From Parastagonospora avenae f. sp. tritici 18332-5 (taxonomy: Eukaryota > Ascomycota > Dothideomycetes > Pleosporales > Phaeosphaeriaceae): 64,000 nt of DNA. The DNA is taken from contig JAFJTR010000038.1 of the NCBI GenBank assembly GCA_022559985.1, forward strand, positions 124,001 to 188,000, read 5' to 3'. Under the pieces are notes generated by a model that was given only the letters and a program-made list of their open reading frames with translations, was not told the DNA's origin and ran no database searches. A program made the position numbers and the translations under genes. Position 1 is the first letter of the stretch; the number at the start of each line of letters is the position of its first letter. Positions 1 through 12,219 of the stretch are shown here, piece by piece.

Positions 1-1301
1 TATCTTCCAAGTGCTCTCTGTAACAAGGCTCTCGAAACGATCTGGCATGGCCTGTTATCTTGTCGCACTTTTCGCAAGGATCACCCTCGTCGCACTTAGT
101 TGTTAGCTGTGTTCTGATACATGGATGATTTCACTTACACCAGATTTGTAGAATCTGCACCGCACGCATATGCGTTTAGTCTTACGCATAGTATGAGTCT
201 TTTCCCTTTGTCTCTCTGCAAGGGGACCCTTTCGTTTCGACACCTTCAACTTCTCCTGCCTCTCCACAAAGGAGGACGGAACTTTGGCAACTTTTCTCCT
301 GGTCGGTTTCCTGAGATGCTCCAAGAGGACCGGTTTATCGACAGAGAGCTGAGCTTGAGGTTGGTGGACGTAGGGACCATGGGCGGGTATAGTCTGCACA
401 ACTCCCCACTGAACGCCTTCTTCCTGCTCACGTTGATATCCGGATGGCCCGACAGAAACATCACTCAGGCCTATTGTAGGCCATGATGCGCCACCTGGAT
501 TTATATGGATAGCTCGGTCAGTTGCCAGATGACTGGGCACTATCGCATTACTAGCATGAGATGGATAGTGATGCGACTCAAGAGTTTGCAGCTCAGTCCC
601 GGTTTCCCAGGCAGTGTCTGTGGATGGTCGCAACGTCTGTTCTGAATTGTTCAGATGCAAGGGCGCTATACGCACTCGCGACTGTGAGAACTGTGGGAAC
701 GAGTGCTGTCCCTGAGCATGATTCGTGAAAGGTGGGTCGAGCGCGTTTGTGGGGGACTCCTAGAACCATTAGTAGCCCATTTCGTATGAGATAGAAACTC
801 CTGCGAACATACAGAGGCAACTCGAGGATCATGCAGTACATCTGCGCTGCGAAATGCATCGCCACGAGGGCTCGATGGCAATTCTGGTCCGCCGTTCAAA
901 GTCTGTTGTTGTTGATGGTGGTAGTGTCGCGAGGCTTCAGAGGTTGGTCGTGGCGGCGCAGGCAGGTTCCCCTCAGCAGCGTCAAATTGAAGATCAGGAC
1001 GCGACGTGTAAGTATGGTCGCCCACAACGTGATCCCATCCCTGGACGTCCTCACGACTGTAATTAGTAGGCCAAGCTTGCGCGCTCGAAGCTGGATGGTC
1101 GACGGAATCAGCTCCGTCGTTGGAGTAGTGGAGAAACGGCGGCAGAGGCGCCGAAGGCGGGCCGGCGTACGAAGCGTGATTAGGGTCAGGATGCCATGAC
1201 GCTGCTAGAGCATACAGATGCTCGCTGTTGTTGGCTGGGAAATTCGGGTAGTGCGAATGCGTGTCGGCGCTCCTGTAGTACTGCGAGCTGGTAGCAGACA
1301 T
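1..1301 (-). CDS. Zn2Cys6 transcription factor, 5' part (C-terminus beyond left edge)
   Basis: Fungal binuclear zinc-cluster regulator, expected to act in the nucleus. Exons on the minus strand: 813-1301, 139-759 and <1-94. The introns are 760-812 (GTATGT donor, CTAAT branch, TAG) and 95-138 (GTAAGT donor, CTAAC branch, AAG). Splicing the second intron joins CVRCRFYKSG to CDEGDPCEKC, giving cysteines at about residues 361, 364, 371, 377 and 380; such a cluster appears in neither unspliced frame. The start at 1301 is the first ATG of the open frame. Residues 1-330 are low complexity, rich in Ser, Pro, His and Gln, with a short poly-Gln run, typical of a disordered activation region. Here the cluster lies far from the N-terminus, unlike GAL4-type proteins. 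The protein continues past base 1. It is divergent from the GNAT gene, about 730 bp away. Target genes cannot be inferred. Confidence 0.8.
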
Positions 1302-2030
1302 GGATGCGGGCGGCTGACTGCGTAACTTTAGAGTTTGGGGTGTTCAGGACTCTTATTCGCTTGTTTGCGATGGAAATGATCAGGCGCCGTGGAGCATGGA
1401 GCGACAGCAACAAAGGGCCATCTAACGAGCTGTGAGTAGCAGGCTGTTGTTTGCTGGTTTTAGAAGCACAGAGTCTCGTGGATGGCGGGTCGAGGGGCGG
1501 CCTTGGGACGCACTGTCGGGAGGGCTGCATGTTCTAGCTCCCATCTGGTCTGGGCCCCCTATGTGTAGGGCTGCGTCTGCGCAGCCATCGCACGAACCGC
1601 TGGCTTTGGCGCCAACCGTCTGTCTTTGACCCCTCTCTGCATTCTTCAGCGTCCCATGTGTGGACGCTTCCTTTCTCACCGTTTGCGATAATGTGTCACT
1701 GCATGTCATCACCTATGCCCGACTATCGGATCAGAAGTCTGCTTGGTTGACAGCACTGACAGGCGTTTCCCGTCGCCCGATCGTTGCGACTGGAACTGCA
1801 TGCTCATGCTGTCAACCCAGGAAAACTGCACTGTTGGAAGCAATGTTTGGAGCGGTACCGACGTGATGGTCGCCCTGGGTTTCGAACAAGGTGAAAATCA
1901 TGTCTTCATGCTGCTGCTGCTGCTGCTGTAGTCTCTTGTCGTAAGGCAGTGTTCTCACTCTATCTGAAGCGTTTCCGTTCGCCTTTGCCCTGTCTCTCGA
2001 ACGCCAGAGTCAATCTTCTTTCCTCGCAAC
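1302..2030. other. Divergent intergenic region
   Basis: Probable shared promoter between the zinc-cluster gene (minus) and the acetyltransferase gene (plus). Apart from a short CTG run near 1909-1928, I see no coding signal and no recognisable operator in it. Confidence 0.5.
1909..1928. repeat. Short CTG microsatellite
   Basis: About six uninterrupted CTG triplets. They lie about 100 bp before the acetyltransferase start, probably in its 5' leader or promoter. This is a simple slippage repeat. Confidence 0.8.
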
Positions 2031-2989
2031 ATGCTATTACCTGAAGTTCCCAGTGTCCGCATAGCGACCTTGGACGATTTGCCTCGGATCGCCTTCGTGG
2101 CTGCATCTGCCTTCTTCTGGTCGCCGACGTTCAAATACCAGAGACCTCATTACGACGATTTTCCGATAGATACGCTGGCTTCGTACTATACTGAGTACGA
2201 GGAAATGATGAGAGATCCTGCATATGTCGTGCTCGTAGCGGAAGATACTATCGAGACTGTCGAAGCTGACCACGTTTATGAGGCATTGAAATCCGCTTGT
2301 TGGCCATCAAATCCGGGCAGGGAGATGATCGTTGGACTTTGCAGTATATTCCTGAAACCCGGTTCCCCATACACTGGGTATTTCCAGTCTGCAAGTGAGC
2401 ATGTCAGCATCATAACGTCTCGAGCAGAGTATTGAGTAGTTCCAGATTCTCCAGAACGCATCGGCCAATACAGGAACTTGAACCTGAAGCGAGATCAATG
2501 TGCCGACGCCACGAAGATATACCGATCGGCCATGGGCCCTCCTAAATACCGGTACGAGCCATTGCAACCATCTGAGACAGGAGGCTGATATCTGAGAATA
2601 AGACACCTGGCAGGCAGGATGCGTCTAAGCACAATAGCCGTAGCTCCGGTGTACCGACGTCGTGGCCATGCTACCAGGCTTATCAGCTTCTGCACGCAGC
2701 TCGCGGACCTAGACGACGCTCTCTTGGTAAGCATTCCAGATGCCAGGACTCCTGTTATTGAAGGGTGATTGATAATAACAAGGGTGTATCTGCCACGCCG
2801 CTCGGCGCACTCGTCCTCGTGAAAGCTGGATTCGAATTGTGCGAAACCGTGCGCATCCATCAATCGTTGATACACGAAGGAGCATGTGAGAAACCGCCCA
2901 ATGCCGTGGCCGTCGAACTTTGGATTGGAATACGCTTGCCGGTCGGCACGTCCAGCGGCAATGCAAGTCAGTCGGCATCGCATGAATGA
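2031..2989 (+). CDS. GNAT-family N-acetyltransferase, four exons
   Basis: Predicted acetyl-CoA-dependent N-acetyltransferase; substrate unknown. Proposed exons: 2031-2394, 2440-2551, 2618-2726 and 2783-2989, giving 263 aa. All phases agree (1, 2, 0). Introns: 2395-2439 (GTGAGC...TAG), 2552-2617 (GTACGA...CAG) and 2727-2782 (GTAAGC, TAATAAC branch, AAG). The second removes an in-frame TGA at 2586-2588. The diagnostic stretch is in exon 3: LSTIAVAPVYRRRGHATRL, about residues 162-179, where RRRGHA is the acetyl-CoA pyrophosphate-binding (Q/R)xxGxG/A signature. Exon 4 gives the GALVLVKAGFELCETV strand typical of the fold's end. The N-terminus (VRIATLDDLPRIAFVAASAFF) resembles other fungal GNAT proteins. 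If the 66-nt intron is not real, the gene is broken by the TGA. It converges on the Lys-rich gene at 3465. Confidence 0.72.
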
Positions 2990-3464
2990 ATGCTACGACT
3001 AGCATGATCGGTGTGGGAGCTTGGCAATGTGTCCGGGGTCTGCTGCAGTGAGAAGGCACGGGTTTTGGATCGGCGCGGAACAATCTTCGGCACTGCCTGG
3101 TGGATTTGTCAGTGAATCTCCAGGTGGAGGCGGGCGCGGGAGCTTGTTCAGACGTCAACGGTGTTTGCCGTGAGCATTGTTATCTTGCAGGATGGAACTC
3201 GAGGCTCACAAATCGTGATGGAATAATTCGTCAACCATAACTAAGTAGGAATACATGTTCGCCGCTACTGGACGTCTACTCCCCAAATTCAACTACCCTT
3301 GGGCGCAATGAGCTCTGCTCCACCATGGAGACCATAAATGAATTAAAGACATCCACTCCACCACAAAGACCATGAAAAACATGACAAAAATACGCAGCTG
3401 GACGAACCATCTACAAATCAAAAAGAAAAGCTTTGCAACTACTATTCCTCAAGCAGCAGCATCA
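2990..3464. other. Convergent intergenic region
   Basis: Lies between the 3' ends of the acetyltransferase gene and the Lys-rich protein gene. It should hold both 3' UTRs. I see no other gene. Confidence 0.5.
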
Positions 3465-4074
3465 CTACTTCGATTTCCGCTTCTTCGCCGGCTCATTAGC
3501 ATCATCTTCTGTCTTCCTCTTCTCAGAGATTCTGCTGCTCTTCCTCGATCCTTCAGTCGGCTCCTTCTTCTTCGGCTTAGCAGCACTGCTCTTCTTCGCA
3601 ACACCAGTCGTAGCCGCGCCCTTCTTTGCATCACTGGCCGCACTCTTCTTCGCATCACCAGCCTGATCCTTCTTCTTGCTGCTATTAGCTTTGGGCTTCT
3701 GCTCACTCGGCGGCGGTTCCTGCTCGTCCTCCTTCTTGTCATCTGGAGAAGGGCTCTCGGGCTCTTTATCGGCTTTCTTTTCCTCAGACTTCTTCCTGGT
3801 CGATGATTTGGGCTGCGGTGTTCCCTTGGTAGGCTCGTTTTTCGAGCCAGCTTCGTTCTCATACCCGCCTCCTTTCTTCTCGTACTCCTTGGAAAGCTTG
3901 GCTGCCTGGATAATGCATGAGCTAGTTACAGCAAGATGACGCGACTGATGAACTCACTTTCCATGCGCTCCATTGGCCCTTCCCGCCCCCGTCTTTGTTT
4001 GTTTCCTGCTTCACTTCTTCCTTGACCTTCTCGCGAAGTTTAGGATCAGTTGGCTTGCCCTTGCTTGAAGGCAT
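3465..4074 (-). CDS. Small Lys/Glu/Ser-rich conserved fungal protein
   Basis: Two exons, 3958-4074 and 3465-3905, separated by intron 3906-3957 (GTGAGT donor, CTAAC-like branch, CCAG). Phase is 0 at the join, giving 185 aa. The N-terminal 55 residues are the ordered-looking part: MPSSKGKPTDPKLREKVKEE, then a Gly-rich turn, then GQWSAWKAAKLSKEYEKKGG across the splice. From memory this N-terminus recurs in uncharacterised Pezizomycotina proteins; I cannot check that here. The rest is a highly charged disordered tail with repeated AKKSSAA/AKKGAA-like blocks, ending in a basic patch (PAKKRKSK) that looks like a nuclear localisation signal. Histone-like or chromatin association is possible but not shown. 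The start is the first ATG and sits directly before the conserved motif. Confidence 0.75.
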
Positions 4075-5328
4075 GATGAAGAACGTGTGATGAGGAAGTG
4101 CCCCTGAGTTATGGAATCAGCTGATTTGGTCTGATCTGAAGACAAGGATTGTCAATTGATCGGTTCCTGAGCGCGGTCGCGTGTTATGTATATGCAGCTA
4201 GCTTTGTTTTGGTACGGAGCCAGAATATGACATCATGACTCTGGTATCATGGCGCGTGTGCACGTCCCGTTCATGCCTTTGGGGTAGTGCGGGAAGGTCG
4301 ATAGCGCCCGTAAGGCTGAACTCTAAACCAGCCTCCTCTTTGTACTAGACAGCTAGGAGACCTATGTGGGCGAGCATGCTCAGTCACTGTAGTACCACTG
4401 CAAGCGTTTCTGTTTACCCTGATGTGGTCACGATCCTAACTTCCGCAGTAGTCCTAGCGCCAGTGCATAGCAGCATAAAACCCATCAACATCTCCTTTCG
4501 TTGTTACACGCAAGGGAGGGTACATGCACTCGCGCTACTCTACTACGTGATCAGACTCGATTCTTAATATACAATAGTCTTGTAAGAACAGAAGGTTATC
4601 CTGTCATAAGACGTAAATCGCCCCTTTACTCAAGTACACATTCAAGGAGCAATTTGTACAGTTGGTCATGCAACATTCATTTCAGCAATTCGCTTCCGGG
4701 CCGCTTCTATGCGCTACATGATTCTCCTAGTCGGTGTACCAACCCCCCAAACTCCATTTCAGCCCAGCCAAGACTTCTCATTGTCTTATCTAACCCTATA
4801 CACGCACAGCAATCAGAGCACGTAATCGCCAGCCCAATTAACATGCCCACATGACTTCTCGTTCACCGATCAACGTTACCCCGCTTTGAAGAGTCGTGTC
4901 TTATCAAACCGACATCTGCCCGTGCTTTCGTGTGACACCTTCTGATCTTTACACAGACCTCAACTTCTTACACCTCGACGGCATTTTACAATAGCAACTT
5001 ATCGAAATGTTTGAGAACGATATGGAAGTTAAAACTTGTGGTGGAGGATACAGGCCGAAAACGATCGCGGATGGTGGGGATATGCCTCTCGATGGAGGAT
5101 ACAAACCTAAACCTGGCTCCAGCCCAGACGTGGTGCAGCCCCGAGATAGCGGCAACTACTAAGGTACTTCCAACCTATCCACTTTACTTGTGAATAAATT
5201 TGACTTGAAGCAGTGACTGCCAGATTAGTGGGCGGACATCACAACGATCGAGTGAAGTGCATGGCAATAGAGATGTAGTCATTGAGCACAAAACGTTACT
5301 CTACCTCGTCAAATACATTCCATCTTCA
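4075..5328. other. Intergenic region with one candidate micro-ORF
   Basis: Upstream of the Lys-rich gene and downstream of the membrane protein gene. The only coding-like stretch is the 51-codon ORF at 5007-5162, listed separately. No RNA gene seen. Confidence 0.45.
5007..5162 (+). CDS. Candidate micro-protein with repeated GGxY(R/K)PK motif
   Basis: An ATG-to-TAA frame of 51 codons. The product contains two related blocks, GGGYRPK at residues 12-18 and DGGYKPKP at residues 29-36, in a Gly/Pro/Lys-rich context ending QPRDSGNY. The internal similarity is the only argument for coding. There is no homologue I recognise, no splice evidence and no signal peptide. It could be a chance ORF or an exon of a larger transcript. 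Confidence 0.3.
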   Translation: MFENDMEVKTCGGGYRPKTIADGGDMPLDGGYKPKPGSSPDVVQPRDSGNY

Positions 5329-8300
5329 TCACAAAACACTCCTCCGATTCGCCAACTTATTATAATGTTTCCTCGTCCTCTCATACCCCTCCATCATCTC
5401 ATACTCGCTCCCCACCAAACTCCCCGGCCGCTCCTGTCTCAGGCTCTCCATCTTACCCGCAGCAGGACTGAGTTTCTGCGGCGGCTGATTCTTCATGCCT
5501 AGCCGCCTTCTGACCGTCGCCATCCATCCGCCATTCGCATGCTGATGTTGCTGCGGACCGATGACTTCGACGGGCCCGTGCGCATGCACGCCCTCGAGAA
5601 GTGCCGTCTTTTCGCCAGGCTCCATGAAGAGGTGGTTGCCCTCGTGATTAACGAACCAATTGACCCTGTATTGCTTGCCCTCGGGGCCGCCGCCGCAGCT
5701 GCCGGCGAGGACATGGGAGGGTGGGGAGTTGACGGCTAGGGCGAAGAGATTGGGGGGCTCGGAGAAGTCGGTGACCAGGCCGCGGTGGAGGATGAAGTAG
5801 ATCAAGACGAAAATGTTGAGGAAGAAGACGAGCACGAGGACGACTACCCAGGCACGGGAGGCGGCGCTGTCGATGCCTCCGGAGGCGTACTGTTGGGCTT
5901 GAATCGAGGCGTGGAAGTATTGGATTTGTTCCTTGTCGATTATGGGGTGGGTGTAGTTCTGTTTGGGTCAGTGGGAGTATTTTTGGTTGTAGATGAGCGA
6001 GTTTACCCATGGTTTAGTTACAAATGGGGTATCCATCATACCTGGTGAGAGAAGGTTAGCGTATATTGCGGCGAGTAAAGAGCGCTCCCTGGGGCAACGC
6101 CCTCATGATTGAAGGGAATCGACAACAAAAGAAAGAATATACGTACTCAAAAGCATTGTGCAGCCTGCAAGAACTGCCAGAGCTTCCCCCATACTCGGTA
6201 ATGCGGGGCTCAAATCGACCTTCAAATTTTTGGGATCGGGATTTGTCGGGTTCAGCATCATCTGGCTCAGTATCCTCGAATTGCTTGCTTTCCCATCCAT
6301 GATGCCAGTCTGAAGCGACAAGGAATTAGACCAATCGAATCCGATATCCCTCCAGTTAGGTATTCCTGCTCTGGTCTGAGCGCCCGGATCGCGCTTGATA
6401 TATGCCATATCGCCAGCTTTTTCTTCGCATAAGCTCTCCATGACACCTCCACCAGATCGAGCAGTGTACTGAGTTGTGCAATTGGGGGTGATGGACATGT
6501 GAATCTTGCAGAGCGAATAGGTGTCGGTCATGTTCGCGTCGTCGTTAGGGCCGCCGCGGGCGAGCAGATAGATTGCAGATCTTCCCCACGAAAGGCTTGT
6601 GTGGTTCATGATGGTGTTGTATGGCAATGGATATTTCGCAAACACCGGTGGGTAATCGATAGTGCTAGTAGGATCGTCGGTTTTCCAGCCAAAGATATCG
6701 TCAACCCTAGTCTTGTTGATTGTCGTAGCATTGTCCCTTAGGCCTGGACTATCCCAGGTTGTGATACTCACAGTTTCAAAGTCGTTCCAGGTATCGTATA
6801 CAATAGGCTTAAGCTCCGTTTCATTCATATTGACACAAAGCACATTCATGACAGGCGATGGGACTGAAGCCATGAGAGAATATGTTCCTTCCGAATTCAA
6901 GTCTTCGGGCTGAAGAATGCCATTTCGAGCGGAATGTGCGGCCTCAAAGACTCCTGCGTGGGGCATTGCAAGCGAGACGTTGTTAACCGCTCTTCCATGT
7001 TCCTTAGATACCTCGGCTGTGTCGATCACGTTAATCCACTGGGCAGAGATGGTCGTGTTCTCATACAGTAGCCCAAAGCCCCGAGGGCGCATGTGTTGAT
7101 CCGTCGAGCCATTGCCATTGGCAACTGCCATATTCCAGTCAGCGAGGTAACGCTGGTAGTTATCTATGTGATTGTCAGAACATGTATTGCATCGCTTCCG
7201 CAGGGTCTTTACTCACGGTATGCTTGTCCCGCATGCTCGATCTGAAGACAGGCGCTCCTTCCCTCCTTCTCATCGTTACGAATTGGACTCTGACACAACT
7301 CCTTGATATAATTCACGTTGGCAAAGTCGGCCTTGACGCGACCGCTCATGACCGTCTCTTTCCACGATCCCTGCCTAAGTGTCGGTTGTACCAAAGCAGT
7401 CGATGCCGACGAGTACAGCGTACCCAAAATCGCACACACAAGACTCAATATGCCCAAAAAGGACAACCCAGCATACTTCGCCGTCTCCCAGTGCGTAATC
7501 AACGTGCCCGGCTGAACGACCCACCTCCACATACTAAGTTCCGAAAGCGTCACTCCCCTGCCATGATCCTTCATGAACGCCCGTCGACTCAGTACCTGTC
7601 CCAAAAACGCCACGAAAGAAGTGATGAACGACAGCTCGATGAGTTTCGCGAATACCTGGGTGAGTAGATTCGCATTCGCTGGTGTGAGCGGGCCATGGCT
7701 CGTTATCTGCTTTCCCCAGAACTGCTCGCGGATCGCCAGCCCGACGAAAATGCCCGAGAAGATGCAGGAGAACAGGCATATGATAATTATGCTGATGTTC
7801 AGCCACGTGAAGCGAGACTGGTAAAAGTCGCGTGTGGTCGGGCATTCGTGTGTGGGGCGGAAGTCACTCTCATAAGCTGATTTGATGGAAGGCGCGCCGC
7901 GCAATCTGTCTGTGTCGGAGGTATGGATGTATTGCTGGTACTCGTTGACGCTGTTGGTGCTCTGGCGGGCGTTCTTCAGCACGCCACGGCGGAAGTCTTC
8001 ATACGAGCCCACGTCTTCCCTCGGACTGTATCGCTCGCGGCGCAGATCTGGCGTGTTTTCTGTTGAAGAGTCTCGCGGGAACGTATCGGTGAATGGGGTC
8101 GAGGACCCAGGTGGGGAGAGAGTGCTGGGGCTCTTGATGGGGGGGCTCTTGGGACCGGGACCAGCAGCTCGTTGTGGAACGGCTTGGATGCTGACTCTTC
8201 GTGCTGTCGCAATCGTTGGCCCTATGCCCAGCCCGTTTCCGCCATGGCCTCGGAAGTTGTCTGAGACATCTCCCTCCTCGTGTATGATGCTCGGGGCGCT

Positions 8301-8492
8301 GTGCCGCTCGACAGCGGTCGCATCGCTCTGGAGTCTCGAGAAGCCGGGTCGCGAGATCGGCGGGCTCGTCGGAGGCGGTATGTGGGTAAATCCGTGGGAC
8401 CGGGGGCTGTCTGTGAATTGCAGTGCAGGCGTGCTCCCTGCACTTTCAGAGACGTCCGATATCTCTTGGATGAGTGGGTGTCGGTCAGCCAT
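5329..8492 (-). CDS. Large fungal-specific multi-pass membrane glycoprotein
   Basis: Four exons: 7217-8492, 6147-7163, 6007-6041 and 5329-5958. Introns are 7164-7216, 6042-6146 and 5959-6006, all GT-AG and in phase, giving 985 aa. The start is the ATG at 8492; the open frame extends a few codons upstream without another ATG. Residues 1-225 form a Ser/Pro-rich cytoplasmic-looking tail. Hydrophobic segments lie at about 231-254, 279-301, 339-361 and 750-770, with a last one at about 812-833. Between the third and fourth is a roughly 390-residue region with many Asn-X-Ser/Thr sites, which looks extracellular or lumenal. The C-terminus has a GGGPEGKQYRVNWFVNHEG block and ends in basic residues. 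The architecture matches a conserved ascomycete family that databases have sometimes mislabelled 'Mcm2/3/5'; that is from memory. Function unknown; a surface role is inferred. Confidence 0.85.
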
Positions 8493-11400
8493 TGCGTCCG
8501 TAATTGGCAAAGGACGTTTTGTCCTTCTCTTGCTGCCTAAAGTGAGTTTCAGCCCTCTTTTGCTGTTACCACACTACAGGGTTTACTGCTTCTGTGGCCC
8601 CTCTGGAGTGCTTTGTGCTACACGGAAGTCTGCAGCTGCGCCGCAAGTGCTTTTGTATAAGGAATTCCACAATGAATACTCCTATTTTGAGAATGAGTAT
8701 GGTGGAGAGACACAGCGTCGGAAATGAAAACAGCAGTGAGCCTGAGCTACAAGGCTCGCGGCTTGCACGTTCGTGCTGTGCTCACTGCGAGTGCGAGTTC
8801 AGCTCATGCGGCGTCTTGCGCTATCACCCGCGCGTGGCGCAACAAACGGCCCCCAACGAAGGATCGAAAGGGCCATTGCTGTCTGATTTCACTTGGCTGT
8901 GAGCCGTCAAAAACTTGCAGGCTTCAATGACGTTGTTTACGCGCTCGAAGCCATGTGGATGGAATGATGTGCGCGTCGTTGTTCGCAGCGATTATGCAGG
9001 TTTGCAAGCATGCGCCGCTCCACGGTATGAGGCCCGCTGGGTCAGGCTGCGGGCTGCAGCAAACCGTGCGATTTGATATGGCTGGCCGGTCAAGGCGATG
9101 CGGCTGGCGCCGGCTGATCATTGATGCACGTGTAATTGTGTTGCGGCCCAGACGACATGAGGTGGTTTCGGCTCTGGGCCCTATCGTCAACCCCAGAAAC
9201 GACGTGGGGGATCGCACCGCATCAACCACCAAGGGATGTCGACAAGTTCCACCTCTGTCATAGCATACGCACGCATCGCCTGACGCGCTTAGCCTCCTCG
9301 AATTGCCAATATCTGCCGCATGCAAAGACCTCTGCAAATGTAAGCCGCTAAGCCCTGCCGCACGGTGTGCGTCAGACAAGCAATCGTGTCTGGACCTATG
9401 GTCGATGCACATAGGTATATCAGATGGTTTCGTAGCAATACTGCGGTATACCCTGTCCTCATAATGACTTTGTCTCTAACGGAGTTTGTTTGACTGAATC
9501 GTGCACCATGCTTCCATCTAAGCGTCATGAAAGTTTGCTCTCATCATGCTGTGCTTCCACATTCGTCATGAAATGCAACTCACCTTCCTTACATGCCGAT
9601 CATACGCGCACTCCTATCTCTTGGCAGACAAGAAAGCGCAGTGTAGAGGTCACGAAAGACGTATGAAATGCACTCCAATTCAGATACAGCGTGTCTGCAT
9701 GCTTTATTCTCCTGGCCGGGCTAAGACAATGCCGCAGATGCACGGTGATTACCCAACTGGATCAGCTGGGTTAGACTGTAATATTCAATGTTCATGGAGC
9801 CGTAGGTATCCGTGCTCTGTTGAAGTAGCTAGTCATCGCATGCAGGCTTTTCGTATGAGGTCGGAGTCCTGAGACATGTTTTGACAATGCGCAGGGGCAG
9901 CTCAGCAACATTTCCTCCACCACGCGATGATTTACGGTATATGTTTAGCCCATGGAACAGTTCCAGAAAGAGCCTGGACATATTTGCTTGTGGACGTCTG
10001 TCCGGAGGAAGCGGTGAAAACACCTTTATTGAGGCAAACACATCTTCTCTGAACGCATGTCGACGTGCTGTTCGGACCCGACCGTAGCAGAGCACGGAAA
10101 CAGGTTATCGCCGGCCTCTGGATGTAGTCAAACAGCCGTTGAGCGTCTCGTGCTAGAAGGGGTAGATTAGACTATTGTGACTGCAGTGTAAGGCCCATGA
10201 CGAGATTTCCGATAGCCTTCTACCTGAAAGACTGGAACGGCCGGAAACACGAGTCCAAGGATGTCGCAATATGGTGCTTCTTCTGTGCCTGAAGTGCTCC
10301 ATATGCACCAATGCGCGGCCGTTGTACAACGGTATTGCTTCACCGGACTTGCCGCATCCAAATTAGGGAACCGTATCGAACAAGTGGGCAAACTGTGAAC
10401 TGGTGTATCGTATTCGCTCATTCTGCCGGTATCGACCACGTATTGAATGCTGTAAATAGGACAAGTCATGAGTGCTTTTCGGCCTTCCTTCTGGAAAAGA
10501 ACCTACATCGATTGGTGTAACTGGACCATTCTTTCGCCTTGCAGACCATTGCCGTCGAGGATAAACATCCCAGCCACTACGCCTGCTCCGTCACATGCTA
10601 TGTGTAGTGGCGGTTGTCGTACATAGCCTGTCAGTAAGTCGCCCCTGTAGTCTATGCGTTGACATTTCAAGAAGTATACGACTTAGCAGAGCCACCACGA
10701 TCGTGCTCACCTCGCCGTGCGTGTCGAACTCAAAGCAAAATGTGACTGACCATGATCATAAGACGGCAACGATGGAACGCTGGGGTGTCATGCATAACCG
10801 CATCGATGCACGACCGATGACTGCTTCCAGAAACATAAGAGAAGCATACTTGTCTCGAAAGAAGGTAGCATGCATAGGAGTATAGCCATGCGCCTGGCCA
10901 TGCAAAATCTGATGTGGGGTGGCGCTGAGCAAAAGTCGCGCGTTTAGAATATTGTGCAACCAGATCTTGCTTATTGCCGAGGAGCTGACGTTGTGTAACG
11001 ATGTGCAAACTATGTGATCGGCCGTGTGGCGTACAAGAGCACGGAGTACAGGTGGCGTTCGTGAAGTCTCTATTGCGTGGGGTGTTGCCGGTTTAACTTG
11101 CCTTGCTCGTGACGCCGCATGCTAATAGCGGTGTGGTGAGATGAAGTATTGTAGGGGATTGTAAGCACCAACGTGAGATGACTGACGTCTGGCTAGCTGC
11201 GATCGGTGGCGTTGCATGCAGCTCGGCCGCTAATTAATGCAGGACGTAGCACAAACAAAGCAAGGGCAGTACAGTAAGGAGAGAATCGATGCCACCTCGC
11301 GTGATCTGGCAGCCACAGCAATGAGGTTTCCCATGAAAGTGTGAAGAAAAGAAAGTTGTTGTAGATGTGGGCCAGCCGTCGACCGGGCCTTTGGGGCCAA

Positions 11401-12219
11401 TCCTGGCACGTGCAGCACGTTGATGGTTCGGGCCGGGACTGGCTGCTCGTTTGTCAGACGGCTGATCGTCCAAATAGTGGCCGGAGAGTCTGAGGTTCCG
11501 TCGCTCGGCTGGACAAGGACTTGCCTACTAGAGAGCTTATGTCACTCTTTGCCAGGGTAAATGTGGCTATTTGCAGACTTTTAGTGCTGGTTTGAGGGAG
11601 CAATCCAAGCCTCCGAGGTCGCGTGGAAAACGGTGGTTTGTTGTTCCTCGGACGGCATGGCCCCTTTAGTGCATGTGCTACGTATGGTATCGATAGCTCA
11701 GGATCCATGACTGGGAAAGGAGGCTCGATCGCCCCTTCGATAGTTTTTGTTTGATGGTTGGAAGCCGACCACCACCGAAAAGGACGTGCATGTGCGGCGG
11801 TGGAAGTTGGGAGCACAGCATGAATCTGACCAGGAGAGCTGACTTTCTTACCATCTGCGGATTTAGCTTCGAGGCGATACAACGCGAGAAGCAACGTCTC
11901 GCATAAGAAACGTCGAAAAGCAATAGACAAGGAAATTGACCGTCGTGACTTGATGTTTCTCGCGCCAATGGCAATCGTTCGAGCATGACGCACAAGCATT
12001 TCAGCCACCGCCGATTCCGACTCCATCTGGTCCGAGCCCTGCGAACAGCGTCAGTTCCGTTCCTCAGCCTCTATCCAAAAACAAACTCCTGCCAAGGCTA
12101 GGCGAGCGCGGGGGGTAGACCGCTGTACCCTAAAATCTCTTGCTCCTCTTGCTTTCCGTGGTTCCAGAGTCTGGAAGGGCTTTGCCAGATTGTTGTTGTT
12201 TTCGAGTCGCCCACCAAAG
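8493..12219. other. Gene-poor tract, 3.7 kb
   Basis: Lies between two divergent genes. Open frames here are short, on both strands, and lack recognisable motifs or splice partners. The longest (11454-12026, minus, 190 codons) has odd composition and is not called. No repeat family, tRNA or transposon ends were recognised by eye. Confidence 0.4.

Noticed and set aside
3372..3939. Plus-strand Leu/Ser/Phe-rich frames
   Set aside because: They are antisense shadows of the Lys-rich gene on the minus strand.
11454..12026. 190-codon minus-strand frame starting MESESAVAEMLVRHARTI
   Set aside because: Starts well but becomes Arg/Pro/Ser-rich without domain or splice partner; other frames over the same bases are also open, which suggests chance.
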